A model generated the notes under the pieces. It had not been told where the DNA came from, did not search any database, and saw only the letters and a list, made by a program, of their open reading frames with translations. Both the position numbers and the translations under genes were made by a program. DNA of 19,816 nucleotides, from assembly GCA_002329705.1 (NCBI GenBank), contig DCUC01000034.1:15827-35642 (forward strand), in the 5' to 3' direction. The stretch is from Caryophanales bacterium UBA1424. Its GTDB lineage: Bacteria > Bacillota_I > Bacilli_A > RFN20 > CAG-826. Positions 1 through 7,347 of this stretch are shown piece after piece; position 1 is the stretch's first letter, and every line of letters starts with the position of its first letter.

Positions 1-1467
1 GTCAAGATTACCGACCAAGCGATTGTCGCCGCCGTCACTTTAAGCACGCGCTACATCACCAATCGCTTTCTGCCCGATAAAGCGATCGACTTAATCGATG
101 AAGCGTGCGCCTCAATCCGCGTCGAAATCGAAAGCATGCCCGCCGAACTCGATGCCATCACGCGCAAGATTCGGCAGCTCGAAATCGAAAAAGTCGCCCT
201 TTCTAAAGAAAAAGACAGCATCAGCCTCGAGCGATTCAAAAAGCTCAATGAAGAATTAGAAAGCCTTCATGCCGAGGAACGAAATCTGGCCAAGCGGTGG
301 CACGATGAAAAAGATGCAATCCAGTCGATAAAAGTCATCAAAAGTCAACTCGAAAGAGCCAAGTTTGAACTCGATACGGCCTTTAATCGCGGCGACTACA
401 AACTGGCGAGCGAACTCCAGTATAAGCGCATTCCCGATTTGGAGAAGCGCGTGGCTGAACTGGAAAAGATTAATAAAGGTGACCATCTTCTCTCCGAAGT
501 CGTCACCGAAGAAGAAGTGGCCAAAGTCGTCGCCAAGAACACCCACATTCCCGTCAGCCGTCTGATGCAGGGGGACCGCGACAAGGTTCTCGGACTTAAA
601 GACACTTTAAAAAAGCGGGTAATCGGTCAGGATCAGGCCATCGGCCTCGTCAGCGACGCCATCGTAAGACAGCGAGCGGGCATCGCTAATCCGAACCGGC
701 CGATCGGCTCGTTCCTCTTTTTGGGACCGACGGGTGTCGGCAAAACAGAAGTGGCGCGCAGCCTCGCCGAGGCTCTTTTTGACAGCGAAACGCACATCAT
801 CCGCATCGATATGTCGGAGTACATGGAAAAATTCTCCGTCTCGCGTCTGATCGGCGCCCCGCCGGGATATGTCGGCTATGAGGAAGGCGGCCAGCTGACG
901 GAAAAGGTGCGGAGGAGCCCCTACTCGATCATCCTCTTTGATGAAATTGAAAAAGCCCATCCCGAAGTGTTTAACTTGTTGCTGCAAGTCCTCGATGACG
1001 GACGCTTGACGGACTCGCAGGGACGGACGGTCAATTTTAAAAACACCGTCATTATTATGACGAGCAATCTCGGCAGCGAATATTTCATCGCCGGGAAACC
1101 GGAGATGGTCGACAGCTTGGTGAAGTCGACGTTCAGACCCGAATTTTTAAACCGAATTGATGAGCTCGTCTACTTTCTTCCGCTCGCAAAAGACACGCAG
1201 ATTAAAATCGTTGATAAACTGCTCGGCGAATTATCCACAAATCTCAAATCGCAATATGTCGAGCTCACTTTCAGCGAAGCGCTTAAACGCCATGTCCTCG
1301 ACAGCAGCTTTTCGCTCGAATACGGAGCCCGGCCCCTCAAACGCTTCATCCAAAAAGAAATCGAGACGGCGATTGCCCGCAAATTAATCGATGGCTCGAT
1401 TGAGCCCCATCGAGCTTATCTCCTCGATGTCGATAGCGGCGGGAATCTGCTCGTTAAAAATATCTGA
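1..1467 (+). CDS. clpB: ATP-dependent chaperone ClpB, C-terminal part (5' end outside window)
   Basis: ClpB is a cytosolic hexameric AAA+ disaggregase that works with DnaK to pull proteins out of aggregates. The reading frame is open from base 1, so only the last 488 residues are present; the family is about 850-870 long. Residues 13-39 are the end of the first AAA+ module (ITNRFLPDKAIDLIDEA). They are followed by a long charged coiled-coil middle domain (about 45-155), which separates ClpB from ClpC, ClpE and ClpA. The second AAA+ module has Walker A GPTGVGKT at 242-249, pore loop GAPPGYVGYEEGG, Walker B ILFDE at 311-315, sensor TSNLGS, RPEFLNRIDE and the sensor-2 motif YGARPLKR. All motor residues are intact. 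It ends with TGA. Any CIRCE or CtsR heat-shock operator would lie upstream and cannot be seen. Family assignment is near certain. Confidence 0.97.
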   Translation, partial: VKITDQAIVAAVTLSTRYITNRFLPDKAIDLIDEACASIRVEIESMPAELDAITRKIRQLEIEKVALSKEKDSISLERFKKLNEELESLHAEERNLAKRWHDEKDAIQSIKVIKSQLERAKFELDTAFNRGDYKLASELQYKRIPDLEKRVAELEKINKGDHLLSEVVTEEEVAKVVAKNTHIPVSRLMQGDRDKVLGLKDTLKKRVIGQDQAIGLVSDAIVRQRAGIANPNRPIGSFLFLGPTGVGKTEVARSLAEALFDSETHIIRIDMSEYMEKFSVSRLIGAPPGYVGYEEGGQLTEKVRRSPYSIILFDEIEKAHPEVFNLLLQVLDDGRLTDSQGRTVNFKNTVIIMTSNLGSEYFIAGKPEMVDSLVKSTFRPEFLNRIDELVYFLPLAKDTQIKIVDKLLGELSTNLKSQYVELTFSEALKRHVLDSSFSLEYGARPLKRFIQKEIETAIARKLIDGSIEPHRAYLLDVDSGGNLLVKNI

Positions 1468-1538
1468 GTTTGGCAATTCGGGCTATAAGCCCATGAAAAA
1501 AAATATTCTGTATTTATCGGCAATCATTTTACTTTTGT

Positions 1539-1555
1539 GTGGTATACTACATAAT
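1539..1555 (+). promoter_or_regulatory. Candidate extended -10 promoter for the TM2 gene
   Basis: TATACT at 1543-1548 is preceded by TG and one base (1540-1542), an extended -10 element. No recognisable -35 lies 16-18 bases upstream. The predicted start near 1555 would leave a leader of only about 12 bases before the ATG at 1568, with no Shine-Dalgarno sequence. The element fits by eye only. Confidence 0.4.
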
Positions 1556-1567
1556 TGAATTATAACT

Positions 1568-2011
1568 ATGCCAAATTGTCGCGGATGCCATCGTAAAATC
1601 GAAAGACTAGACAAAGATATTTGTCCCTTTTGCGGCACGCCTAATCCGATTCCAGGCAGCCAGAGTTTAACGGTCGATATCACCGGCGTCATCTCCGGAG
1701 CGGGAGTGCCAAAAGATGAACTGCCCCGGGCCTGCTCTCGCAAAAGAGCATTTACCTTATGCGCTTTGTTTGGATTCTTGGGAATTCACGCGTTTTATGT
1801 CAAAAAACCAAAGCAGGCTCTCTTCTTTATCTTGTTCTCTCTTTGTTTAATCGGCGGCGTCGGCTCGCTCTTGTTTTTCTTTGTCCTGCCCGGTTCGATC
1901 TGGGCTTTCCTAATTCCTGTTTTTGTCCAGATCATGTTTCAGATGATTTTCGCCTTTCATTATCTGACTAGCGAAGATTTAAAAGACGGAGTCGGAGAGC
2001 TGATGCACTGA
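1568..2011 (+). CDS. Zinc-ribbon plus TM2-domain membrane protein
   Basis: This 147-residue protein has an N-terminal zinc-ribbon (C4, C7, C19, C22; NCRGC and CPFCG) and a linker to about residue 55. The membrane region follows: SRKRAFTLCALFGFLGIHAFY at about 57-77 matches the TM2 domain signature (a helix, a small-residue turn with G.H.FY, then a second helix). Hydrophobic stretches are at 61-78, 84-107 and 111-130. TM2 proteins are widespread small membrane proteins without an agreed function in bacteria, and the zinc-ribbon fusion is common. There is no Shine-Dalgarno before the ATG and no usable downstream start. Its TGA overlaps the rsmE ATG by one base (TGATG), so rsmE is probably coupled to it. 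The domain call is good; the function is unknown. Confidence 0.8.
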   Translation: MPNCRGCHRKIERLDKDICPFCGTPNPIPGSQSLTVDITGVISGAGVPKDELPRACSRKRAFTLCALFGFLGIHAFYVKKPKQALFFILFSLCLIGGVGSLLFFFVLPGSIWAFLIPVFVQIMFQMIFAFHYLTSEDLKDGVGELMH

Positions 2012-2727
2012 TGCAGCGCTATTTCGGACAAGTATTTGAAGGTCGCGCCATCCTCGGTGAGGGTGACGCTTTCCATTTAGCGAAGGTGATGCGCTGCCAA
2101 ATCGGCACGGAAATCGAAGTCGTGGCCGACGGTCACGTCTATCTGGTCAGAGTTGAAACAATTAAACCGCTATTTTTGAAGGTAATCGGCACAAAAAACG
2201 AAACTAGGGAACTGCCTAACGATGTCGTTTTGGTAATGGCGCCTTTAAAAGGCGATAAGATTAATCTCGTCTTGCAAAAGGCGACTGAACTGGGAGTAAA
2301 TGAAATCGTTTTGCTCCTCACCTCGCGGACAATCGTCCGCTTTAATCACAAGGATATCATCGCCAAACTGACGCGCTTTAGGGCGATTTTAAAAGAGGCG
2401 GCCGAGCAATCGCAAAGGACTCATATTCCGACCATCAGCTATGTCGACAGCATCTCGAAACTCAATTCTCTTACCGCCAAGCACAAGTTTGTCGCCTATG
2501 AACAGCAGTCAGGACCGACTGGCGGTTTTAATAAACTCATCAAACAGATTAAAAAACGCGAGCGAGTTGCCGTCGTCATCGGACCCGAAGGCGGTTTTGC
2601 CGGCGAGGAAGTCGACGAACTTAAAAACCTCGGCTTTATTCCCGTCTCCCTCGGCCAGCGCATCTTGCGCGCCGAGACGGCTTCGATATATGCTTTAAGC
2701 GTAATCGCAAACTTCTTGGAAAATTAA
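2011..2727 (+). CDS. rsmE: 16S rRNA (uracil(1498)-N3)-methyltransferase RsmE
   Basis: RsmE uses S-adenosylmethionine to methylate N3 of U1498 in the decoding region of 16S rRNA. The protein is 238 residues, normal for the family. An N-terminal PUA-like RNA-binding part (MQRYFGQ..., FHLAKVMRCQIG) is followed by a SPOUT methyltransferase domain. The trefoil-knot motifs are clear: GPEGGF at 191-196 and LGQRILRAETA at 214-224, with KATELGV and EAAEQSQRT earlier. The start is fixed by the one-base overlap with the preceding TM2 gene, and the next gene begins one base after its stop. In Bacillus subtilis the ortholog (yqeU) also lies just upstream of the mtaB ortholog. Confidence 0.96.
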   Translation: MQRYFGQVFEGRAILGEGDAFHLAKVMRCQIGTEIEVVADGHVYLVRVETIKPLFLKVIGTKNETRELPNDVVLVMAPLKGDKINLVLQKATELGVNEIVLLLTSRTIVRFNHKDIIAKLTRFRAILKEAAEQSQRTHIPTISYVDSISKLNSLTAKHKFVAYEQQSGPTGGFNKLIKQIKKRERVAVVIGPEGGFAGEEVDELKNLGFIPVSLGQRILRAETASIYALSVIANFLEN

Positions 2728-2728
2728 T

Positions 2729-3529
2729 ATGAACATCTTCGAAGATCTTCAGTTAAATCAAAAATTTCAGGGTTTTCTCGAGAGTGAGGAAAATCTTTTT
2801 TACCTTAAAAATCGCATTATCCTCGAGCGCTTTCCGATGTACAAGCACCTGGCTCAGGCCACGAGCGATTTCGATATCATCCGCGCCAATATCATCATCC
2901 GCTCCTTGCAAAACAAAAAAGCGATTGAGGCGGCGGTGCGCTTTGCCGTCAGCAATAACGATGTCATCAAACGCGAAAAAGACATGGCTTTCTTTCGCAC
3001 TTTTATCCGCGAAAAAATCATCGATTTGCCATTTGCCACCGATCAAAAAAAACGCCTCTATGTCCCGCTTTTTAACCGCGTCATCAACAGCATCTATTCT
3101 GAGGAGTTTGAAAAGTTGCTCCTCTCTCCTTACGATAAATTGGTCGACGAGTTCGAAACGCTGGTCGTCGACCCGTTTGAAATTTATAATTTCAGCCTCT
3201 TTGATTCGCTCTTCACCCAATTCGTCAAAGTATATAGCGACGACGATATCATGGCCGTTTTTCACTACGATTTTCAAGCCATCTATTTTATTGATAAACA
3301 AGGTCGTCTCGACAATAAATTAGCTCTTTTTGATCGCGGGCTGCGCCACCCCGATTTTCACCATCTCCTCGAGCGCGTTCGCCCCGTCATCGCCGCCTAT
3401 ATCGCCCACGATAAAGAGGCGATGCTCACGGCTTTGGCCGAAAAGAAACTTATCTCGGAAAAGCTGATCAGCCGCCTGCGCAGCAAAGACTACCAATTCC
3501 GCATGTCCTTAATTCGGAAAATCAAGTGA
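2729..3529 (+). CDS. Unrecognised 266-residue protein between rsmE and mtaB
   Basis: I do not recognise this protein. It is soluble-looking, rich in charged and aromatic residues, predicted mostly helical, with no signal peptide or membrane segment. It contains no cysteine or tryptophan and very few glycines. No nucleotide-binding loop, metal motif or helix-turn-helix is evident. The C-terminal third has a His/Arg-rich patch (RGLRHPDFHHLLERVRP) followed by a basic tail. It starts one base after the rsmE stop, and its TGA overlaps the mtaB ATG by one base, so it is almost certainly co-translated with two RNA-modification genes. Base composition resembles the neighbours, so recent transfer is not suggested. 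It is real coding sequence: the frame is long, tightly packed and matches local codon habits. Confidence 0.85.
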   Translation: MNIFEDLQLNQKFQGFLESEENLFYLKNRIILERFPMYKHLAQATSDFDIIRANIIIRSLQNKKAIEAAVRFAVSNNDVIKREKDMAFFRTFIREKIIDLPFATDQKKRLYVPLFNRVINSIYSEEFEKLLLSPYDKLVDEFETLVVDPFEIYNFSLFDSLFTQFVKVYSDDDIMAVFHYDFQAIYFIDKQGRLDNKLALFDRGLRHPDFHHLLERVRPVIAAYIAHDKEAMLTALAEKKLISEKLISRLRSKDYQFRMSLIRKIK

Positions 3530-4821
3530 TGAACTTTCTTCTTTTTACCCTTGGTTGCAAGGTTAATGCCTATGAAAGCGATGCCGTCCGCGAACTTTTT
3601 TTATCTCAGGGATGGCGTGAAGCAAGAAGCGGTGATGAAGTCGAGTTAGTCGTCATCAACACATGTACCGTTACCGGTACGGCCGCCAAAAAATCGCGCC
3701 AACACATTCGCAAATTCCGCCTTGCCTATCCGCGCGCTTTGCTCGTCGTGATGGGCTGTTATGCGCAAGAGGAAGGAACATCTATCATCGCGGAGTGCGG
3801 CGCCGATTTGATCCTCGGCACCTCCCATCGCAAAGAGGTCGTTCAATTAATCAAAGAAGTACAAAAACAGCCGCTCAGACGGGCTGTTATCGAGGCCGAA
3901 CCGCGCCAGTTCGATTATGAAGAAATCGCGACTCTCATGCAGCCGATGACATCGCGGGCTTTCGTCAAGATTCAGGATGGATGCGACAATTTTTGCTCAT
4001 ATTGCATCATTCCCTATGTCCGCGGAAAATCGCGGAGCCGCGATCCGCAAGAAATCAAAAAAGAAATTAGGATGCTGGTCGATAACGGCTATCAAGAAAT
4101 CGTCATCACCGGCATTCACACCGGTGGTTACGGAAGGGATTTAGCGAATTATTCTTTCTCGCGTTTAATCCGCGAAATATGCGAGGAAATCATTGGCCTT
4201 TACCGCCTGCGCATCAGCTCGATTGAGGCGACTGAAATCGATGATGATTTCATCGCTCTTTTAGCATCATCTTCTGTCATCGCCGACCACCTTCACATCC
4301 CGCTTCAAAGCGGTTCGGAAACGGTCTTAAAACGAATGAATCGCCGCTATCGAATAAGCGACTTTGTCAAGACGGTCGAAAAAGTGCGCCAAGCGCGACC
4401 CGGAATCGCGATAACAACTGATGTCATCGTCGGTTTTCCCGGCGAGACCGACGCCGAATTCGACGAGACCGTCGCCTTAATCCGCGCCATATCTTTTTCA
4501 GAGCTCCATGTCTTCCCCTTTTCCAAACGCGAGAATACCGCGGCCGCCAAGATGAGCGATCAAGTGGAGAGCGAGGTCAAAAAGAAACGGGTGAATACCC
4601 TGCTCAAAATATCGGAAGAACTCCACCGCGATTATGAGCAAAATTACTACGGTAAAACGCTGGATGTTCTCTTCGAAGATTTTAATGAAGCCGACCAGAC
4701 TTATCGCGGGCATACTTCCAACTACCTTGAAGTCCATCTCAAATGCCAAGAAAACCTCAGTGGAAAAGTCTCCTCAATCACATATCGCGGACCGAAAAAT
4801 TCAGAGTTAAAAAAGGCTTAG
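3529..4821 (+). CDS. mtaB: tRNA t6A37 methylthiotransferase MtaB (radical SAM)
   Basis: MtaB converts t6A37 to ms2t6A37 in ANN-decoding tRNAs, using two 4Fe-4S clusters. The 430 residues show the family order: an N-terminal UPF0004 domain with cluster cysteines C10 (TLGCKVN), C46 (NTCTVT) and C77 (MGCYAQ); a radical-SAM domain with C152, C156 and C159 (CDNFCSYC); and a C-terminal TRAM-like RNA-binding domain from about residue 365. TLGCKVNAYES and NTCTVTGTAAKKSRQ fit the MtaB (YqeV) branch better than MiaB. I chose the ATG at 3529, which overlaps the previous stop by one base, over the in-frame GTG three bases earlier. It ends with TAG, and a new promoter follows. Confidence 0.95.
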   Translation: MNFLLFTLGCKVNAYESDAVRELFLSQGWREARSGDEVELVVINTCTVTGTAAKKSRQHIRKFRLAYPRALLVVMGCYAQEEGTSIIAECGADLILGTSHRKEVVQLIKEVQKQPLRRAVIEAEPRQFDYEEIATLMQPMTSRAFVKIQDGCDNFCSYCIIPYVRGKSRSRDPQEIKKEIRMLVDNGYQEIVITGIHTGGYGRDLANYSFSRLIREICEEIIGLYRLRISSIEATEIDDDFIALLASSSVIADHLHIPLQSGSETVLKRMNRRYRISDFVKTVEKVRQARPGIAITTDVIVGFPGETDAEFDETVALIRAISFSELHVFPFSKRENTAAAKMSDQVESEVKKKRVNTLLKISEELHRDYEQNYYGKTLDVLFEDFNEADQTYRGHTSNYLEVHLKCQENLSGKVSSITYRGPKNSELKKA

Positions 4822-4838
4822 AATTTCGCCCTTTCCTA

Positions 4839-4866
4839 TTGACTTACATAAGTAATAGATTATAAT
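4839..4866 (+). promoter_or_regulatory. Sigma-A type promoter for rpmF-deoC-rpsU
   Basis: TTGACT (4839-4844) and a perfect TATAAT (4861-4866) are separated by 16 bases, the best housekeeping promoter in the window. A Shine-Dalgarno AAGGAG at 4881-4886 precedes the rpmF ATG at 4894. The predicted leader is about 20 bases, too short for an L20-like or riboswitch element. Confidence 0.85.
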
Positions 4867-4893
4867 TAACAAGCCTACATAAGGAGAAAAACT

Positions 4894-5127
4894 ATGGCCG
4901 TACCATTCAGAAGAACATCCAAAACCAAAAAAAGAATGCGCCGCACGCATCAAAAACTTGAAGTCGAAGGCTTGGTCGCCTGCAAAAACTGCGGAGCGAC
5001 GATTAAAGCCCATAACATCTGCCCCGAATGCGGATATTACGATGGCAAAAAGGTGCTCGAAACCAAGAAAGCCAAAGCCAAAGAAGAAAAGCCCGCCGAG
5101 AAACCCGCCAAAGCAAAAAGCAAATAG
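4894..5127 (+). CDS. rpmF: 50S ribosomal protein L32
   Basis: L32 is a small zinc-ribbon protein of the large ribosomal subunit. [19 protein letters not shown] is the classic N-terminus. The zinc ligands C30, C33, C43 and C46 (CKNC and CPEC) are all present, so this is the zinc-binding (C+) form. At 77 residues it is longer than the usual 57-60. The extra part, from about residue 57, is a low-complexity Lys/Ala/Glu/Pro tail. A strong promoter and good Shine-Dalgarno stand before it, as expected for a ribosomal protein gene. In many Bacillota rpmF sits next to a DUF177 gene or plsX; here it is beside deoC. Confidence 0.96.
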   Translation: MAVPFRRTSKTKKRMRRTHQKLEVEGLVACKNCGATIKAHNICPECGYYDGKKVLETKKAKAKEEKPAEKPAKAKSK

Positions 5128-5170
5128 CCCTTTGCCCTAAACGTGTTAAAATAACTTCGGAGGAAATACC

Positions 5171-5812
5171 ATGGAATACAACAAATTAATCGATCACACT
5201 TTGTTAAAGCCAGATGCATCACTAGCGGCCGTCGCTAAACTGTGCGATGAAGCCAGCGAACATGACTTCATGTCCGTCTGCGTCAATCCCTGCTTTGTCC
5301 CGGTCGTCAAAAAATTGCTCGAAGGCAGTTTAGTCAAAGTTTGCACGGTGATCGGATTCCCTCTCGGAGCCACGCTCCCCGACGTCAAGGTCTTTGAGAC
5401 CAAGCGCGCCGTCGAACTCGGAGCCGATGAAATCGATATGGTCATCAATGTCTCGATGGCGAAAGCCCATGACTACGAGTTCATCGCCAACGAAATCAAC
5501 ATGATCAAAGTCGCCTGCCAGGGTCGCCTTCTAAAAGTTATTCTCGAAACTTGTCTCCTCACCAACGAAGAAATCGTCGCATGCTGCCGCGCTGCCGTCA
5601 AAGCCGGCGCTGACTATGTCAAGACATCGACCGGCTTCTCGAGTGGAGGCGCCACCGTCGAGCACGTCAAGCTCATGCGCGATACCGTCGGACCGCAGAT
5701 CGGCGTCAAAGCCAGCGGTGGTGTCCGCACCAAAGAAGACCTCGAAAAGATGGTCGCGGCCGGAGCGAGCCGCATCGGCACTTCATCCGGTGTCAAAATC
5801 GTCGCCAAATAA
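5171..5812 (+). CDS. deoC: Deoxyribose-phosphate aldolase
   Basis: DeoC cleaves 2-deoxyribose 5-phosphate to glyceraldehyde 3-phosphate and acetaldehyde, the last step of deoxynucleoside catabolism. The 213 residues match the short bacterial form. The Schiff-base lysine is K151 in [10 protein letters not shown], the second active-site lysine is K180 in GVKASGGVR, and the proton-relay aspartate is D89 in DEIDMVIN. The phosphate loop ASGGVR...GTSSG is intact. A strong Shine-Dalgarno (GGAGGA, 5159-5164) precedes the ATG. There is no clear promoter in the 43-base gap after rpmF, so it is probably read through from the rpmF promoter. No deoA, deoB or deoR is visible nearby; cdd lies further downstream. 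Confidence 0.97.
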   Translation: MEYNKLIDHTLLKPDASLAAVAKLCDEASEHDFMSVCVNPCFVPVVKKLLEGSLVKVCTVIGFPLGATLPDVKVFETKRAVELGADEIDMVINVSMAKAHDYEFIANEINMIKVACQGRLLKVILETCLLTNEEIVACCRAAVKAGADYVKTSTGFSSGGATVEHVKLMRDTVGPQIGVKASGGVRTKEDLEKMVAAGASRIGTSSGVKIVAK

Positions 5813-5851
5813 TTCATTAACGCATAAAAACTTGCGAAGGGAGGTGTGAAC

Positions 5852-6025
5852 ATGCCAAAAACAGTCGTCCGGGACAATGAGTCTCTTGATGAAGCGCTGC
5901 GCCGTTTTAAGCGCCAAGTCAACAAGGCGGGCACACTTCAGGAAGCCCGCAAGCGCGAATTCTATCTCAAACCAGGTCTTAAAAAGAAACTGAAAAGCGA
6001 GATGGCTCGCCGCAAAAAATACTAA
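5852..6025 (+). CDS. rpsU: 30S ribosomal protein S21
   Basis: S21 is a small basic protein of the 30S platform, involved in initiation on natural mRNAs. The 57-residue product begins [20 protein letters not shown] and ends in the basic MARRKKY, which fits the Bacillota S21 length and pattern ([33 protein letters not shown]). A very strong Shine-Dalgarno, AGGGAGGTG, lies at 5838-5846, six bases before the ATG. It is followed at once by a terminator. In many bacteria rpsU is close to dnaG and rpoD; here those genes are 5 kb downstream on the same strand, as in the Bacillus yqe-yqf arrangement. Confidence 0.97.
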   Translation: MPKTVVRDNESLDEALRRFKRQVNKAGTLQEARKREFYLKPGLKKKLKSEMARRKKY

Positions 6026-6035
6026 AGACAAAATT

Positions 6036-6060
6036 GGAAGCACTGCTTCCTTTTTTATTT
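6036..6060 (+). terminator. Intrinsic terminator after rpsU
   Basis: The stem GGAAGC (6036-6041) pairs with GCTTCC (6045-6050) across a three-base loop and is followed by six T residues (6051-6056) and a further TTT. It starts 11 bases after the rpsU stop, so it closes the rpmF-deoC-rpsU unit. The reverse direction lacks a good T-run. Confidence 0.88.
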
Positions 6061-6104
6061 CCTGTTTTGCCGAGGTTTTTCCTTATATATCGTTTGAGCG
6101 AATC

Positions 6105-7301
6105 ATGCGATATTTCACATACCAGGGAAACGATTATGACTGTGGCTTTGCCTCTTTGAAAATGCTTCTTTGCTATGCTCATAAAACCCCAAAATATCTG
6201 CGCCTTGCTAAACCTGAAGAAAAAAGGAGCCGCTATTCATACCGCGATTTGCTGGACATCGCCGCCCGGCACGGCGTCGTCCTTACCGCCTATAAGCTAA
6301 TTGACAAAGGCGAGATTAAAAAACAGAAGAAGTGGCCAATCCTCGCCTCGCTAACAAGCGAAAACGGCAGCTTGCACTTAATTTTATTAAGAAGAATTGG
6401 GAAAAAAGTGCTTGCCGATGATCCCGCCAGCGGCGCCGTGACGATGACATACGAGGATTTTTTGCGGCGGTGGGATGGATCATTTCTCGAAGTTACGAAA
6501 GTTATCGAACCGCCGCGTTTTACGAAGGAAAAACCAATCGTCGCCGGATCGAAACGCTTTCTCCTTCTCATCTTGCAGTCTTTCTCCGCTCTGTTTGCCT
6601 TAATGGGCTTTGCCTTTGTGTCCTCGGAAAACTATTTCGTCTATCCCCTCTTATTCTTCGTCCTCTTCATCGCCTGCGAACTTCTTTTTCGGCGCTTCCA
6701 GCTTTCCGTCTTGGCCGAATTTGACGAGCGCTACATGCATCGCACTTTTGATGATGACAAACTACTTATGCACACTAAATTCAGCAAGTTCCACGATTTC
6801 AAGAAAGACTATTTCTTATTTCCGCAGATTATCGTGAGCGCGCTGATCATCTCGTGTTTTGCCCTGCTTGTTTTGGCATTGAATGACATGCGGCATCTCG
6901 TCTTTCTCGCCACTCTTTCCACCTTTGCGTTCTTTGATTTTTTACTTTGTAAAGTTATTGATGACAAGCACGAGAAACTCCTCAGAAAATTAGAGGTCGA
7001 TTCCTTTCGCGATATCCTGAGCAAAAGCGATGCCATCAGCAATTATCAGAAGATGAGTTCACTCGCCCAACTCATCGCCAAAAGCGCGATTGCCCGAAAA
7101 TATGTCGGCCTCTTTCTCGTCGGCGCCGCGGCCTTGACTTATGCGGCGATAAGCGGGGCGGCAACGCTTAATTTTTTTCTGTTCCATTTCTTTATCTATG
7201 CCTTATTTTATGAGCATGTCGGAAAACTTCTTAAATCCCTCCTGCACATCGGCGAAATCAGGCGCGAGATAGCGGCTTTCAAAGACCAATTTGTGCGATA
7301 G
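6105..7301 (+). CDS. C39-family cysteine peptidase with six-helix membrane region, no ATPase domain
   Basis: This 398-residue protein has an N-terminal C39 peptidase domain (about 1-135), the fold that removes double-glycine leaders from bacteriocins and pheromones. The oxyanion Gln Q7, catalytic C13 (QGNDYDCGFAS), H91 (SLHLILL) and D106 (ADDPASG) are all in the expected places. Hydrophobic segments at about 151-172, 178-195, 240-259, 264-282, 333-352 and 354-370 resemble the six-helix transmembrane domain of peptidase-containing ABC transporters. Those transporters are near 700 residues and end in a nucleotide-binding domain. Here the protein stops at 398 with a clean TAG, and no Walker A, signature or Walker B sequence follows. 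It has a weak ribosome site and stands alone after a terminator. No double-glycine precursor is recognisable beside it. The peptidase assignment is strong; substrate and partner are unknown. Confidence 0.82.
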   Translation: MRYFTYQGNDYDCGFASLKMLLCYAHKTPKYLRLAKPEEKRSRYSYRDLLDIAARHGVVLTAYKLIDKGEIKKQKKWPILASLTSENGSLHLILLRRIGKKVLADDPASGAVTMTYEDFLRRWDGSFLEVTKVIEPPRFTKEKPIVAGSKRFLLLILQSFSALFALMGFAFVSSENYFVYPLLFFVLFIACELLFRRFQLSVLAEFDERYMHRTFDDDKLLMHTKFSKFHDFKKDYFLFPQIIVSALIISCFALLVLALNDMRHLVFLATLSTFAFFDFLLCKVIDDKHEKLLRKLEVDSFRDILSKSDAISNYQKMSSLAQLIAKSAIARKYVGLFLVGAAALTYAAISGAATLNFFLFHFFIYALFYEHVGKLLKSLLHIGEIRREIAAFKDQFVR

Positions 7302-7328
7302 TATAATATATTATAAATGTGGTAAAAT
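7302..7328 (+). promoter_or_regulatory. Candidate promoter for ybeY-cdd-era-recO
   Basis: The short AT-rich gap after the C39 gene holds a perfect TATAAT (7302-7307) and, further down, an extended -10 TG-G-TAAAAT (7320-7328). Neither has a good -35. The second resembles the extended -10 before the TM2 gene (TGTGGTA). One of them probably drives ybeY; I cannot choose between them. Confidence 0.4.
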
Positions 7329-7347
7329 AATAATATTAGGGCATGAG

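Noticed and set aside
1480..1500. Hairpin GGGCT/AGCCC after clpB as a terminator
   Set aside because: It is followed by an A-run rather than a T-run on the plus strand, and the reverse direction also lacks a T-run after the stem.
2753..3301. 182-codon minus-strand frame opposite the 266-residue protein
   Set aside because: It is a mirror of the sense gene. The plus-strand frame fits exactly between rsmE and mtaB with stop/start overlap, and the minus frame has no context.
3526..3528. GTG start for mtaB
   Set aside because: The ATG directly after it overlaps the preceding stop in the same TGATG pattern used elsewhere in this window and fits the family start better.
5132..5152. TTGCCC and TAAAAT before deoC as a promoter
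   Set aside because: The spacing is only 9 bases, and the start would fall in the Shine-Dalgarno. Co-transcription with rpmF is simpler.
6067..6090. TTGCCG with TATATA before the C39 gene as a promoter
   Set aside because: The spacing is about 10-11 bases, too short; no convincing promoter could be named, although one is expected after the terminator.
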